64,000 nucleotides of DNA from an uncultured Propionibacteriaceae bacterium (GTDB taxonomy: Bacteria; Actinomycetota; Actinomycetes; Propionibacteriales; Propionibacteriaceae), in contig CAKZHP010000133.1 of assembly GCA_936924635.1 (NCBI GenBank), positions 62,001 to 126,000 on the forward strand, written 5' to 3'. The notes below the pieces were generated by a model that was not told the origin of the DNA, ran no database searches, and saw only the letters and a list, made by a program, of their open reading frames with translations. Shown here piece by piece: positions 35,035-43,904 of this stretch. Both the position numbers and the translations under genes were made by a program. The stretch's first letter is position 1. Each line of letters starts with the position of its first letter.

Positions 35035-36011
35035 GCCACGACCTCCTCGACCCGACCCGACACCGCCGACCGCATGACCGCCTCGGCCACCGCCGTGGCG
35101 TGCACGGCGTCACGGGCGTCGGGTTCGACGTCCTGCCCGGCGATGCCGTCGGCGAACACCCGCAGCTGCGCGGCGAACGGGTCGGACGCCGCCACCGGCC
35201 GCGGGCCGGCTCCGTCCTCGCTGAACGAGACGAACCCCTCCGAGCTCCAGGTGCGCAGGAGCGTCCCCTCTGAGCCGTGGACCACGATCTCGAACACCGA
35301 GGTGGTCTTCGGCTTCTCGCCGCGGCTGATCTCGCAGACGGCGGTGGCCCCCGAAGCCGTCATCAACGTCGCCACCAGGTAGTCGTCGAACTCCAGCGCC
35401 GCCGAGGTGAGCCGCTGCCCGTGCGCCATCACCTGGGTGATCGGCTCTTCGAGCCACCACCGCGCGAGGTCGTACAGGTGGACCCCGTTGTGGAACGCGT
35501 GCCCGCCCGAGCGTGCCGGGTCGAGCACCCAGGCCTGCCAGGCGCCCCAGATCCAGCCGCCGGTGATGGCGATGCGCGCCGAGCGGACCTGCCCGATGCG
35601 GCCCGACGCCACGACGTCCTTGACGGTCTTCGCGTAGTCCGAGTGCCGGTGGGTGTGGCCCACGAGCAGGCACAGCCCCGCGTCGTCGTACGCGACCCGC
35701 AACCGCTCCCCGTCAGCGGCGGAGAGGGCCATCGGCTTCTCCTGCAGCAGGTGGCAGCCGGCGGCGAGCGCCTTCTCGCCCATCCCGACGTGGGTGTCGT
35801 TCGGCGTGCACACGATGACGGCGTCCACGTCGGCGAGCAGGGCGCCCAGGTCCGCGTACGCGGTCGCTCCCCACTTGCGCGCGAAGGCTTCGCCGGCGGC
35901 CGTGCTGAGGTCGAAGACCCCCGCCAGCTCGAGCGCCGGCACGCTCCTCATCGCCGTGGCGTGCGACTCGGCGATGAAGCCTGTCCCGATGATCCCCACA
36001 CGGGTGCTCAT
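35031..36011 (-). CDS. Gfo/Idh/MocA-family oxidoreductase
   Basis: A 326-residue NAD(P)-dependent dehydrogenase. The Rossmann motif GIIGTGFIAESHA (6-18) and LLQEKPMAL (about 88-96) are canonical. In the C-terminal domain GGHAFHNGVHLYDLARWWL supplies the HxxxH-type catalytic region. GAGGGGACGC before the ATG is a strong RBS. It is divergent from the iclR-type gene, with the candidate operator at 36030 between them, so it is likely under that regulator. Likely substrates are sugars or sugar acids. Confidence 0.88.
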   Translation of the reverse strand: MSTRVGIIGTGFIAESHATAMRSVPALELAGVFDLSTAAGEAFARKWGATAYADLGALLADVDAVIVCTPNDTHVGMGEKALAAGCHLLQEKPMALSAADGERLRVAYDDAGLCLLVGHTHRHSDYAKTVKDVVASGRIGQVRSARIAITGGWIWGAWQAWVLDPARSGGHAFHNGVHLYDLARWWLEEPITQVMAHGQRLTSAALEFDDYLVATLMTASGATAVCEISRGEKPKTTSVFEIVVHGSEGTLLRTWSSEGFVSFSEDGAGPRPVAASDPFAAQLRVFADGIAGQDVEPDARDAVHATAVAEAVMRSAVSGRVEEVVA

Positions 36012-36029
36012 GCGTCCCCTCCCTGCATG

Positions 36030-36044
36030 TGGAACACCGTTTCA
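36030..36044. promoter_or_regulatory. Candidate IclR operator 1
   Basis: TGGAACACCGTTTCA is a pseudo-palindrome (TGGAAC/GTTTCA, one mismatch) between the oxidoreductase and iclR-type genes. A near-identical site at 47858 and a weaker one at 39113 precede other genes of this block. Confidence 0.6.
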
Positions 36045-36120
36045 GATTCGAGGGGTCGGCGCAAGCACCCGAGCGCTCCGCGCGACCCCCTAGAGTGCGC
36101 TTACCACGCGAGGAGGGGAC

Positions 36121-36933
36121 ATGACCGAGTCGGACCAGCGACCGAACTATCACACGCATGCCCTGACGCGTGGCCTGCAGGTGCTCGAGATCGTCGCCGG
36201 CCGCGAGGAGCCGACGACGCTGGGCGACCTCCACGAGCTCAGCGGCTTCCCGAAGTCGACGATCGTGCGGCTGCTGAGCACGCTCGCCGACACCGACTAC
36301 CTGGTGCGTGTCGACGACCGCCCGGCGTACGTGCTGGGCCCGCGCGTCGCCGACCTCACCCAGAGCTACGTCTCCCAGGTCGACGTGGCCGACCTGGTGC
36401 GTCCGCGCCTCACCGAGCTCGCGGCGGCCACCAACCAGACCGCCAACCTCGCGGTGCTCGACGGGGCGAGCGTGCTCCATGTCGCCGTGGTCGCCCCCGA
36501 CCGTCCGCTCTACTTCGACGCCAACGTCGGTGACCGGGCACCCACGTACGGCACGGGGCTGGGCAAGGCGCTGCTCTCCTCCCTCGCCGACGACGAGGTG
36601 AGCCGCCACCTGCCGCCCCAGCCGTGGCGGCCAGGGCGCGCGGGTGGGCACGTGCTGACTCACGAAGGCCTGCTGGAGGACCTGCGCCGCACCCGCAAGA
36701 ACGGGTACGCCTTCGACGACAACGAGTTCGCCGCGGGTCTGCGCTGCCTCGCCGTGAGCCTCCCCCGCAGGGGTCGCAGCCTGGCCGCCCTGAGCGTGAG
36801 CGGGCCCTCCGGCGAGTTCACCAAGACCAGCAAGGCCACCTTCGTCGGGCTGCTGCAGGACTGCGCCTCGGAGCTGGCGGCCGACCCCTCGGTGGTCGCC
36901 GCCCTCGACGCCAGCCCCCGCCGCCGTTCCTGA
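36121..36933 (+). CDS. IclR-family transcriptional regulator
   Basis: A 270-residue regulator. The winged helix spans about 14-75 (ALTRGLQVLEIVAG, then TLGDLHELSGFPKSTIVRLLSTLADTDYLVR). The IclR effector domain spans about 85-255 (TYGTGLGKALLSSL, NGYAFDDNEFAAGLRCLAVSL). GAGGAGGGGAC forms a strong RBS. It is divergent from the Gfo/Idh/MocA pair and next to the alpha-galactosidase/transporter block. The repeated TGGAAC-N3 half-palindromes in three promoter regions make it the probable local regulator. Confidence 0.9.
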   Translation: MTESDQRPNYHTHALTRGLQVLEIVAGREEPTTLGDLHELSGFPKSTIVRLLSTLADTDYLVRVDDRPAYVLGPRVADLTQSYVSQVDVADLVRPRLTELAAATNQTANLAVLDGASVLHVAVVAPDRPLYFDANVGDRAPTYGTGLGKALLSSLADDEVSRHLPPQPWRPGRAGGHVLTHEGLLEDLRRTRKNGYAFDDNEFAAGLRCLAVSLPRRGRSLAALSVSGPSGEFTKTSKATFVGLLQDCASELAADPSVVAALDASPRRRS

Positions 36934-36945
36934 GGCCCGCCGTTC

Positions 36946-36971
36946 CTGAGGCGCCGCCTGGGCGGCCTCAG
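36946..36971. terminator. Terminator between iclR-type and alpha-galactosidase genes
   Basis: An 11-bp stem with a 2-base bulge (CTGAGG and CCGCC pairing with GGCGG and CCTCAG) overlaps the alpha-galactosidase stop codon. Directly before it is a perfect 16-base tandem duplication (36921-36936 and 36937-36952) spanning the iclR stop. Confidence 0.55.
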
Positions 36972-39067
36972 ACCGCCCGCAGGCGGATCACCCGGCTGGA
37001 GTAGTCGGGGAGCTGGGCGCACACCACGGGCAGCCCGCGCGTCGCCAGCAGGCTCCCGGTGAGCTCGAGCCCGTCGTCGTCGCGGTAGGTGGTCTCCGGG
37101 TCGAGGCCCGGCACCCTCAGCCACTGCCGCGCTCGCGTCGCCGAGATAGTGCGTAACCAGACGAACACCACCGCCTCGCGGCCGTCTGGGCTCACGTACG
37201 CCACCGCGTCGGTGTCACCCGGCACCGGCGAGGGTAGGCGCCAGAGCCGGCCCTGCTGGACCGTGGCCCGTATCTCCTTGTAGAGGGCCACCTTGGCGCG
37301 GGCGAGCTCCCGCTCCTCGTGGCTCCAGGCGCGGATGTCCCCCCCGAGGCCGAGCGCCCCCGACATCGCGACGTCGAAGCGGAACGCCAGGGGCGTCACT
37401 CGCGAGGCGAGGCCGGCCGGGGTGTCGGTGACCCAGGACTCCATGGTCTGCGCGGGCAGCACCGAGGAGTAGCCCCGCTGGATCGCGATCCGCTCGTAGG
37501 GGTCGGTCTGGTCGCTCACCCACATCCAGTGGTTGATCGACTGGCTGAGCAGGTCGGCGCGGCCACCGCCCGAGGCGCAGCCCTCGATGACGAGACCCGG
37601 ATGGCGCTGACGGAGCTCTGACATCACCCGCTGCACACCCCGGGCATGGTCGATCCAGACCCGCCCCTGCTTGCCGGGCGCGAACGGCTCCGACACGGCG
37701 CGGTTCATGTCCCACTTGAGGTAGACCAGCCCCGCCTCCTCGATGAGGCCGCTGACAGTGCTGATCGCCCACTCCTGCACGTCTGGGCGCCCGAAGTCGA
37801 GCACCCGCTGGTGACGGCTCAGGGTCGGGACCCGCCCCGGCCAGCCGAGCACCCAGTCGGGGTGCTCGGCGAGCAGGACGCTCTTCTCGGGGTTGACCAT
37901 CTCCGGCTCGATCCACAGGCCGAAGTCCATGCCCAGGGCACGCACGGCGTCACCGAGCACCGCGACGCCCTCCGGGAAGATCTCGGGCGCGGCGACCCAG
38001 TCCCCGAGCCCCACCATGTCGTCGCGCTGCGGCCGGAACCAGCCGTCGTCCACGACGAACAGCTCGGCACCCAGGTCGGCGGCGACCTCCGCCAGCGCGA
38101 CCTGGTCGGCGATGGTGAAGTCGTAGTAGGTGGCCTCCCACGAGTTGTAGAGCACCGGACGCAGCCGCTCCGGCTCGGGCGTGACATGGGCGCGCTGGTA
38201 GTCGTGCCAGCGGTGGGTGAGATCGGCGAACCCGTCCGGCGTGTAGACGCCCACGGAGTCGGGCAGCGTCAGGGTCTCCCCGGGCAGCAGCTGGTGGGTG
38301 AGGTCGAAGGAGTTGACCTCCGCGGTGACCGTCGTGCGCCCGTCGTGCTGGTGCAGCGCCGTCATGCGGAACGACCCGTTCCACGCCAGAGACACGCTCC
38401 AGACCTCGCCGGCCTGCTCGGTCGCTTCGGCGTCGACCGCCAGGTACGGGAAGGCCTCGTGGCCCGGGATGCCCGACCGCGACTCCAGCACGAACCGCCC
38501 GCGGGCGAGCCGCTCGCGCTGCTGCTGGAACTCGGCGCTGTAGCAGCCGGTCAGGCTCGTCAGGTGCACCTGCGGCCGGATCGGCACGGACCACAGGGCG
38601 CTGGCCGCCTGGTCCACCGTGACCGGCTCTGGGCCCTCGTTGGTGATGCTCGCGCCCCGCACCAGGGCTCCGCCCTCGCGGACGCGGTACGACAGCGTGA
38701 CCGTCACGGGCTCCTTGCGGTCGCGCAGGCGCACCACGACGCCCTCGTCGACCTCCGCCACATCCACGACCTCGAGGTCCAGGGAGCGGTCACCGTCGGC
38801 ATGGCTCAGGCGCAGGGCGAGCTCGTCGCGGCGGAGCCCGCCGCGCGCCGGGTACTCCTCCTCGTGGCCGCGCGGCTGCGACTCGGTGCCGGTCCTGCGG
38901 TGCTCGAGGGGCGGCAGCGCCGCGAGCGCCACGGCATCTGGGAGAGAGATCGGCCCTCCCCAGTGCAGGTGCCGCAGGGGCGTGTGCTCGTCGTCCCAGC
39001 GAAAGGCGTACGAGAAGCCGCTGCCGCTAAGCACCGCGACATGCTGATCTGGATCCACGACGATCAT
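36968..39067 (-). CDS. Alpha-galactosidase, glycoside hydrolase family 36
   Basis: A 699-residue cytoplasmic GH36 enzyme that removes terminal alpha-galactose. Three domains are visible: an N-terminal beta supersandwich (1-290), a TIM barrel (300-620) and a C-terminal beta domain. The nucleophile is Asp453 in YLKWDMNR. EGCASGGGR (495-503) shapes the pocket, and SDQTD (518-522) carries the acid/base Asp. ATG 39067 is chosen for the upstream GAGGACAAGG. It is divergent from the peptide-type ABC importer, with a candidate IclR operator between them. Confidence 0.92.
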   Translation of the reverse strand: MIVVDPDQHVAVLSGSGFSYAFRWDDEHTPLRHLHWGGPISLPDAVALAALPPLEHRRTGTESQPRGHEEEYPARGGLRRDELALRLSHADGDRSLDLEVVDVAEVDEGVVVRLRDRKEPVTVTLSYRVREGGALVRGASITNEGPEPVTVDQAASALWSVPIRPQVHLTSLTGCYSAEFQQQRERLARGRFVLESRSGIPGHEAFPYLAVDAEATEQAGEVWSVSLAWNGSFRMTALHQHDGRTTVTAEVNSFDLTHQLLPGETLTLPDSVGVYTPDGFADLTHRWHDYQRAHVTPEPERLRPVLYNSWEATYYDFTIADQVALAEVAADLGAELFVVDDGWFRPQRDDMVGLGDWVAAPEIFPEGVAVLGDAVRALGMDFGLWIEPEMVNPEKSVLLAEHPDWVLGWPGRVPTLSRHQRVLDFGRPDVQEWAISTVSGLIEEAGLVYLKWDMNRAVSEPFAPGKQGRVWIDHARGVQRVMSELRQRHPGLVIEGCASGGGRADLLSQSINHWMWVSDQTDPYERIAIQRGYSSVLPAQTMESWVTDTPAGLASRVTPLAFRFDVAMSGALGLGGDIRAWSHEERELARAKVALYKEIRATVQQGRLWRLPSPVPGDTDAVAYVSPDGREAVVFVWLRTISATRARQWLRVPGLDPETTYRDDDGLELTGSLLATRGLPVVCAQLPDYSSRVIRLRAV

Positions 39068-39112
39068 CGAACCTTGTCCTCTTCCGTTGGCGGCCGTGTC
39101 GAAATCGTAACG

Positions 39113-39127
39113 TGGAACGTCTTGCCA
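39113..39127. promoter_or_regulatory. Candidate IclR operator 2 (weaker)
   Basis: TGGAACGTCTTGCCA lies between the divergent alpha-galactosidase and transporter genes. It keeps the TGGAAC arm and spacing of the sites at 36030 and 47858, but the second arm is more diverged. Confidence 0.4.
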
Positions 39128-39240
39128 TGTCTGGCGGCAGCGCCCTAGATTGCTCGGAAGCTGGCGGGTCGGTGACTCGCCCACGGCCAGCGAGGACCAA
39201 GCCCGGCGATGCCGCCGTGGCCCATCAGTGAGGAGCAGAT

Positions 39241-40902
39241 GTGTCCCGTACCCTCCGAGTCAGGAGCCTCGCCGTCGGTGCGATCACCCTGGCCATGACC
39301 ACCTTCGCCGCGTGCGCGCCGCCTCCTCCTGCCGACGGCAGCAGCACCGCGCCGAGCGCTCAGACCTCCGGCTCGGCCGGCGGCGGCTGGCAGGGCAAGA
39401 GCGTTACCGTCTGGCTCGCCCAGAAGCCCGACACGATGAGCCCCTTCTCCCCCGGCGCCCTCGGCAACGGCCAGGTGCTGACGGCGGTCCACGACTCGCT
39501 GGCCGCCGTGACGGCGGACGGCAAGCTCGTCCCGCGCGTGGCCGAGAGCTGGAAGATGTCGCAGGACGCCAAGCAGCTGACCATCAACCTGGCGAACCAG
39601 AAGTGGTCGGACGGGTCGGCCTTCACCGCTGACGACGTGGTGTTCTCGCTGAACCTGTACGCGAACCCGAAGTCCAAGGCCCCCCTGACCTCGGTGCTGA
39701 GCCCGATCGTCGGGTTCGCGGAGGTCGCCGGCGGCACCGCCACCACCATGACCGGTGTGAAGAAGGTCGACGACCGGACCGTCACCATCGACCTCAAGTC
39801 TCCCGACTCCGGCTTCACGTACCTGTTCCTGGGCACCCAGGTCTCCATCCTCCCCAAGGCCGTGCTGGAGAAGGAGGACCCGGCGTCGCTGCAGACCTCG
39901 GCGATCTGGACCACGCCGGGCAAGGTGCCGGGCCTCGGCCCGTTCGTGATGAGCAACGTGGTCACCGGCCAGCGTGTGGAGTTCACCCGCAACCCGAACT
40001 TCCGCCAGCCGGTCAAGTTCGAGAAGCTCGTGCAGTCGATGGTCACCCAGGACGTGGCGACCTCTCAGCTGGCCTCCGGCGAGATGGACCTCACGCTGGT
40101 CGCCCCCACCGACCTCAAGGCCGTCCAGAGCATGAACGGTGTGAAGACGCTCGACGCCGACTCGACCGGTTTCGACCGCTACTCGGTGCCGCAGAACAAG
40201 GACTACCTGAAGAACCCGAAGGTGCGCCAGGGCCTGCTGACGGCGATCGACCGCAAGGGCATCATCGCGTCGGTGTACGCCGGTCAGGCGACGCCGGTGA
40301 ACACCTCGTTCACCTCGCCCACCATCAAGACCGACGGCTTCGCCACGTACGACTACGACCCGGCCAAGGCCAAGCAGCTCCTCACCGAGGGCGGCTGGGA
40401 CTTCAACCGTGAGCTCGTGATCAAGCAGGCGAACAACAACAAGCAGCGCGAGGACATCAACGCCGTCGTGGCGAAGAACCTCCAGGCCGCCGGCGTCAAG
40501 GTCAAGGTCGTCACCTACGACAACGCCCAGGGCACCGAGATCCTCACCAAGTTCGACTACGACCTCCTGCTCTACGGCGGCGGCAACTACCTGGTGGACC
40601 CGTCGCTCGACGCGCCGATCCTGCTCTGCGCCAACGCCTTCCCCAAGGGCGCCAACCTGCCGAACTACTGCAACCCCGAGCTGGACAAGCAGATGGCGGC
40701 GGCCTCGGCCACGGCCGACGAGGCGAAGCGGACCGAGGCGTTCAACGCCGCGGCGAAGATCGACAACGCGGACGTCTCGCACCTGTGGGTCGCGCGGCCG
40801 AAGCGCACCTACGGGACGTCGTCGAAGATCACCGGGGGCGTCAAGCCCGGTGAGGCCATCGTGACCGTCCTGTACTCGGTCCAGGACTGGACCGTCAAGT
40901 AG
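39241..40902 (+). CDS. Peptide-type ABC importer, substrate-binding lipoprotein (SBP_bac_5)
   Basis: A 553-residue solute-binding lipoprotein. The signal peptide ends in the lipobox-like LAMTTFAAC (lipidated Cys near 22) followed by a Pro/Ser-rich linker. The SBP_bac_5 fold is recognised from WKMSQDAKQLTINLANQKWSDG, DDVVFSLNLY and VRQGLLTAIDRKGII. Family members bind di- and oligopeptides, nickel, heme or some oligosaccharides. GTG 39241 is preceded by GAGGAG. It begins a five-gene importer operon, with a strong hairpin after it. Confidence 0.9.
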   Translation: MSRTLRVRSLAVGAITLAMTTFAACAPPPPADGSSTAPSAQTSGSAGGGWQGKSVTVWLAQKPDTMSPFSPGALGNGQVLTAVHDSLAAVTADGKLVPRVAESWKMSQDAKQLTINLANQKWSDGSAFTADDVVFSLNLYANPKSKAPLTSVLSPIVGFAEVAGGTATTMTGVKKVDDRTVTIDLKSPDSGFTYLFLGTQVSILPKAVLEKEDPASLQTSAIWTTPGKVPGLGPFVMSNVVTGQRVEFTRNPNFRQPVKFEKLVQSMVTQDVATSQLASGEMDLTLVAPTDLKAVQSMNGVKTLDADSTGFDRYSVPQNKDYLKNPKVRQGLLTAIDRKGIIASVYAGQATPVNTSFTSPTIKTDGFATYDYDPAKAKQLLTEGGWDFNRELVIKQANNNKQREDINAVVAKNLQAAGVKVKVVTYDNAQGTEILTKFDYDLLLYGGGNYLVDPSLDAPILLCANAFPKGANLPNYCNPELDKQMAAASATADEAKRTEAFNAAAKIDNADVSHLWVARPKRTYGTSSKITGGVKPGEAIVTVLYSVQDWTVK

Positions 40903-40913
40903 CAGCCATCATG

Positions 40914-40950
40914 TCGCCTGGGGTGAGTGACACCTGCTCACCCCAGGCGA
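40914..40950 (+). terminator. Intercistronic hairpin after the binding-protein gene
   Basis: A perfect 13-bp stem, extendable to 14 (40914-40927 with 40937-40950), with a 9-base loop lies between the binding-protein and first permease genes. It probably stops or stabilises part of the mRNA so that binding protein exceeds permease. Confidence 0.7.
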
Positions 40951-40987
40951 TCGTCTGTCCGGTCACGGACGAGCAGGAAGGAGGGCC

Positions 40988-41941
40988 ATGGCTAGATATG
41001 TCGCGACGCGACTCCTGACCATGCTGCTGGTGCTGGCCGTCGTCTCGGTCGGTCTGTTCGCACTGTCGCACTCGGCCCCGGGAGGCCCGCTGGCCTCCCT
41101 GATACCCCCCGACCAGATCGGCGACTCCCAGGCGCTCATCGAGGCCAAGACCAAGGAGTTCGGCCTCGACAAGCCCCTGACGACGCAGTACGCGATCTGG
41201 GTGGGCAAGCTGGTCACCGGTGACCTGGGCATGTCGTTCCAGTTCGGCCGGCCGGTCTCCTCGCTGATCGCGGAGCGGCTGGTCCCCACCCTCGAGCTCA
41301 TGGGCATCGGGTTCGTGCTGGGCAGCCTGATCGCCATCGGCCTCGGCATGTTCCAGGCCGCCAACAAGGGCAAGGCGATCGACTACCTCCTGGGCGCCGC
41401 CTCGCTGCTGCTGCTGTCGACGCCCGCCTTCTTCCTCGGCATGCTGCTGATCTACTTCTTCTCCGCCAAGCTCGGCTGGCTCCCCTCCTCGCAGATGAGC
41501 ACGGCCGGCGACGGGTCCCCGCTGGACCTCATCCGCCACCTGGTGCTCCCGGTCACCGTCCTCGCCGCGCTGCAGGCCGCCAGCCTCACCCGCTACATCC
41601 GGGCCGGGCTGCTGGAGGAGCTGAGCCGCGACTACGTGCGGACCGCCGTCGCGAAGGGCGCCACCACGGGCCAGGCGCGCTGGAAGGCGTTCCGCAACTC
41701 GCTGGGCCCGCTGGTGACCATCATGATGATGTCGGTGCCCGGCCTGCTCTCGGGCGCCGTGGTGCTGGAGAGCGTGTTCGCGTGGCCCGGCATGGGGTCG
41801 CTGACCATCGGGGCCATCCAGTTCCGCGACTACCCCGTCATCCTCGGCTTCGGCATGATCGTCGCCCTGCTGGTCGTCGTCTGCAACTTCCTCGCCGACC
41901 TCCTCCTGTCCCTCCTCGATCCCCGGGTGGCACTGCGATGA
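40988..41941 (+). CDS. ABC importer permease (DppB type)
   Basis: A 317-residue inner-membrane permease with six predicted helices. It has the binding-protein-dependent transport motif AARYVRTAVAKG-like segment (DYVRTAVAKGATTGQARWKAFRNSLGP) that contacts the ATPase. The N-terminal helix RYVATRLLTMLLVLAVVSVGLFAL and the periplasmic domain are typical of DppB. GGAAGGAGGG precedes the ATG. It overlaps the next permease gene by ATGA. Confidence 0.93.
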   Translation: MARYVATRLLTMLLVLAVVSVGLFALSHSAPGGPLASLIPPDQIGDSQALIEAKTKEFGLDKPLTTQYAIWVGKLVTGDLGMSFQFGRPVSSLIAERLVPTLELMGIGFVLGSLIAIGLGMFQAANKGKAIDYLLGAASLLLLSTPAFFLGMLLIYFFSAKLGWLPSSQMSTAGDGSPLDLIRHLVLPVTVLAALQAASLTRYIRAGLLEELSRDYVRTAVAKGATTGQARWKAFRNSLGPLVTIMMMSVPGLLSGAVVLESVFAWPGMGSLTIGAIQFRDYPVILGFGMIVALLVVVCNFLADLLLSLLDPRVALR

Positions 41942-42873
41942 CCGCGACTGACATCCCTCCCGTCGCCTCGGGCGCCTCCGGCGGCCCTGAGCTGCCCGCG
42001 TCGGGCGCCGCCCCGGAGCGTGCCGAGCGGAGCCCGATGAGCCTGGCGATGTCAAGGTTCTGGGGCAACTGGGGCGCTCGGGTCTCCGTCGTCGTCCTGG
42101 CCCTGATCGTGCTGGCCGCCGTCTTCGGGCCGATGTTCCTCTCCTACGGCCCCAACGACCAGGACCTGCTGAACAGCCGAGCCGCGCCCAGCCGCGACCA
42201 CCTGCTGGGCACCGACCTCCTGGGCCGCGACATGCTGGCGCGGGTGCTCGACGGTGGCCGGGTGTCGCTCGCCGTGGGTTTCGCCACCGCCCTGTCCGCC
42301 CTGGTCTTCGGCACCATCGTGGGCATCGCCGCGGGCCGTCTCGGGGGTGTCGTCGACGCCGTGCTGATGCGGATCACCGACATCTTCATGGCGATCCCCA
42401 GCATGCTCGTGGTGATCGTCATGGGTGGCGTGCTCGGCCCGTCCGTCCCCCTGCTGGTGTTCCTGCTCGCGGCCTTCGCCTGGCCCAGCTCGGCCCGCAT
42501 CGCGCGCAGCGTCGTGCTGAGCGTGCGGGAGCTCGACTACGTCCGCGCCGCGGAGGCCTCCGGCACCAGGCCGGCGACGATCATGGTGCGCCACCTGCTG
42601 CCCTCGGTGATCCCGCAGGTCACGGTGGCCGGCGCGATGCTCGTCTCCGGCGCGATCCTCTCCGAGGCCGCCCTGTCCTACCTGGGGCTCGGCGTCGTCC
42701 CGCCCCAGGCCTCCTGGGGCAACCTGCTGCAGCAGGCGCAGTCCTACACGGTGCTGTCGTCCATGCCCTGGCTGTGGCTCTCCCCCGGTGTCGCCATCAT
42801 GCTCACGTCGCTGTCGATCATCTTCATCGGCGACGGGCTGCGCGACGCCCTTGACCCGAAGGCGACCCGATGA
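41938..42873 (+). CDS. ABC importer permease (DppC type)
   Basis: A 311-residue permease. A 45-residue cytoplasmic leader (Ser/Ala/Pro-rich) precedes helix 1. HLLGTDLLGRDMLARVLDGGRVSL is the DppC signature, and DYVRAAEASGTRPATIMVRHLLPSVIPQ is the EAA loop that docks the ATPase. The start at 41938 overlaps the upstream stop (ATGA), as does the next gene, so translation of the operon is coupled. Confidence 0.93.
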   Translation: MTATDIPPVASGASGGPELPASGAAPERAERSPMSLAMSRFWGNWGARVSVVVLALIVLAAVFGPMFLSYGPNDQDLLNSRAAPSRDHLLGTDLLGRDMLARVLDGGRVSLAVGFATALSALVFGTIVGIAAGRLGGVVDAVLMRITDIFMAIPSMLVVIVMGGVLGPSVPLLVFLLAAFAWPSSARIARSVVLSVRELDYVRAAEASGTRPATIMVRHLLPSVIPQVTVAGAMLVSGAILSEAALSYLGLGVVPPQASWGNLLQQAQSYTVLSSMPWLWLSPGVAIMLTSLSIIFIGDGLRDALDPKATR

Positions 42874-43904
42874 GACTCCTCGAGATCCGCAACCTGTCGG
42901 TCGAGTTCGACACCGTCGACGGCCCCGTCCACGCGGTGCGCGACCTGTCGTACTCCCTGGACGCCGGCAAGACGCTCGGCATCGTCGGCGAGTCGGGCTC
43001 CGGCAAGACCGTCTCGGTGCTCACCGTGATGCGCCTGCTGGCGGGCAACGCCCGCATCACCGGCGGCGAGGTGATCTTCGACGGGACCGACCTGCTGAAG
43101 CTCTCCGAGGCCAAGATGCGCTCGCTGCGCGGCCGCCGGATCTCGATGATCTTCCAGGACCCGATGACGGCCCTGGACCCCGTCGAGCGGATCAGCAAGC
43201 AGGTCGGTCAGACCGTCGAGTACCACGACAAGGCGGCCACTCCCGCTCAGGTGCGCAAGCGGGTCATCCAGACGCTGGAGTCGGTCGGCGTGCCCGACGC
43301 GGCGCGTCGCGCCCAGCAGTACCCGCACCAGTGGTCGGGCGGCATGCGGCAGCGCGCGGTGATCGCCATGGCGCTGATCAACAACCCCGACCTGATCGTG
43401 GCCGACGAGCCGACCACCGCGCTCGACGCCACCGTGCAGGCGCAGGTGCTCGACGTGCTGCGGCAGGCGCGCACCGACTACGACTGCTCGATCATCATGA
43501 TCAGCCACGACCTCGGTGTCGTGCGCGAGATCGCCGATGACGTGATGGTGATGTACGCCGGGACGGCCGCCGAGCAGTGCACGACGGAGACGATCTTCAC
43601 CAACCCGCGTCATCCGTACACGCGGGCGCTGCTGCGGGCCCGGCCGAGCTGGACCGAGCGCAGCGAGCGCCTGTTCACCATCGCGGGCCGGCCGCCAGAC
43701 TTGCTCACCGTGCCGACGGGCTGTCCCTTCGAGCCGCGCTGCACCGAGTCGCACGGCCTCCCCGCCTGCAAGACCGAGGTGCCGCCGCTGCGTGAGCTGG
43801 AGCCTGCCCACCTGGCCGCCTGCCACCGCAGCGAGGAGCTGCCCCCGGTGGAGGAGCTCATCCCCCAGACCGCAGCACGCCAGCCCCAGGAGGTCGCCCG
43901 ATGA
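42870..43904 (+). CDS. ABC importer ATPase (DppD type)
   Basis: A 344-residue ATPase with Walker A GESGSGKT, signature WSGGMRQR and Walker B LIVADEPTTALD. The C-terminal oligopeptide-transporter domain is present (PTGCPFEPRCTESHGLPACKTEVPPL), whose Cys residues may bind an iron-sulfur cluster as proposed for DppD/OppD proteins. ATGA overlaps join it to the genes on both sides. Confidence 0.93.
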   Translation: MRLLEIRNLSVEFDTVDGPVHAVRDLSYSLDAGKTLGIVGESGSGKTVSVLTVMRLLAGNARITGGEVIFDGTDLLKLSEAKMRSLRGRRISMIFQDPMTALDPVERISKQVGQTVEYHDKAATPAQVRKRVIQTLESVGVPDAARRAQQYPHQWSGGMRQRAVIAMALINNPDLIVADEPTTALDATVQAQVLDVLRQARTDYDCSIIMISHDLGVVREIADDVMVMYAGTAAEQCTTETIFTNPRHPYTRALLRARPSWTERSERLFTIAGRPPDLLTVPTGCPFEPRCTESHGLPACKTEVPPLRELEPAHLAACHRSEELPPVEELIPQTAARQPQEVAR

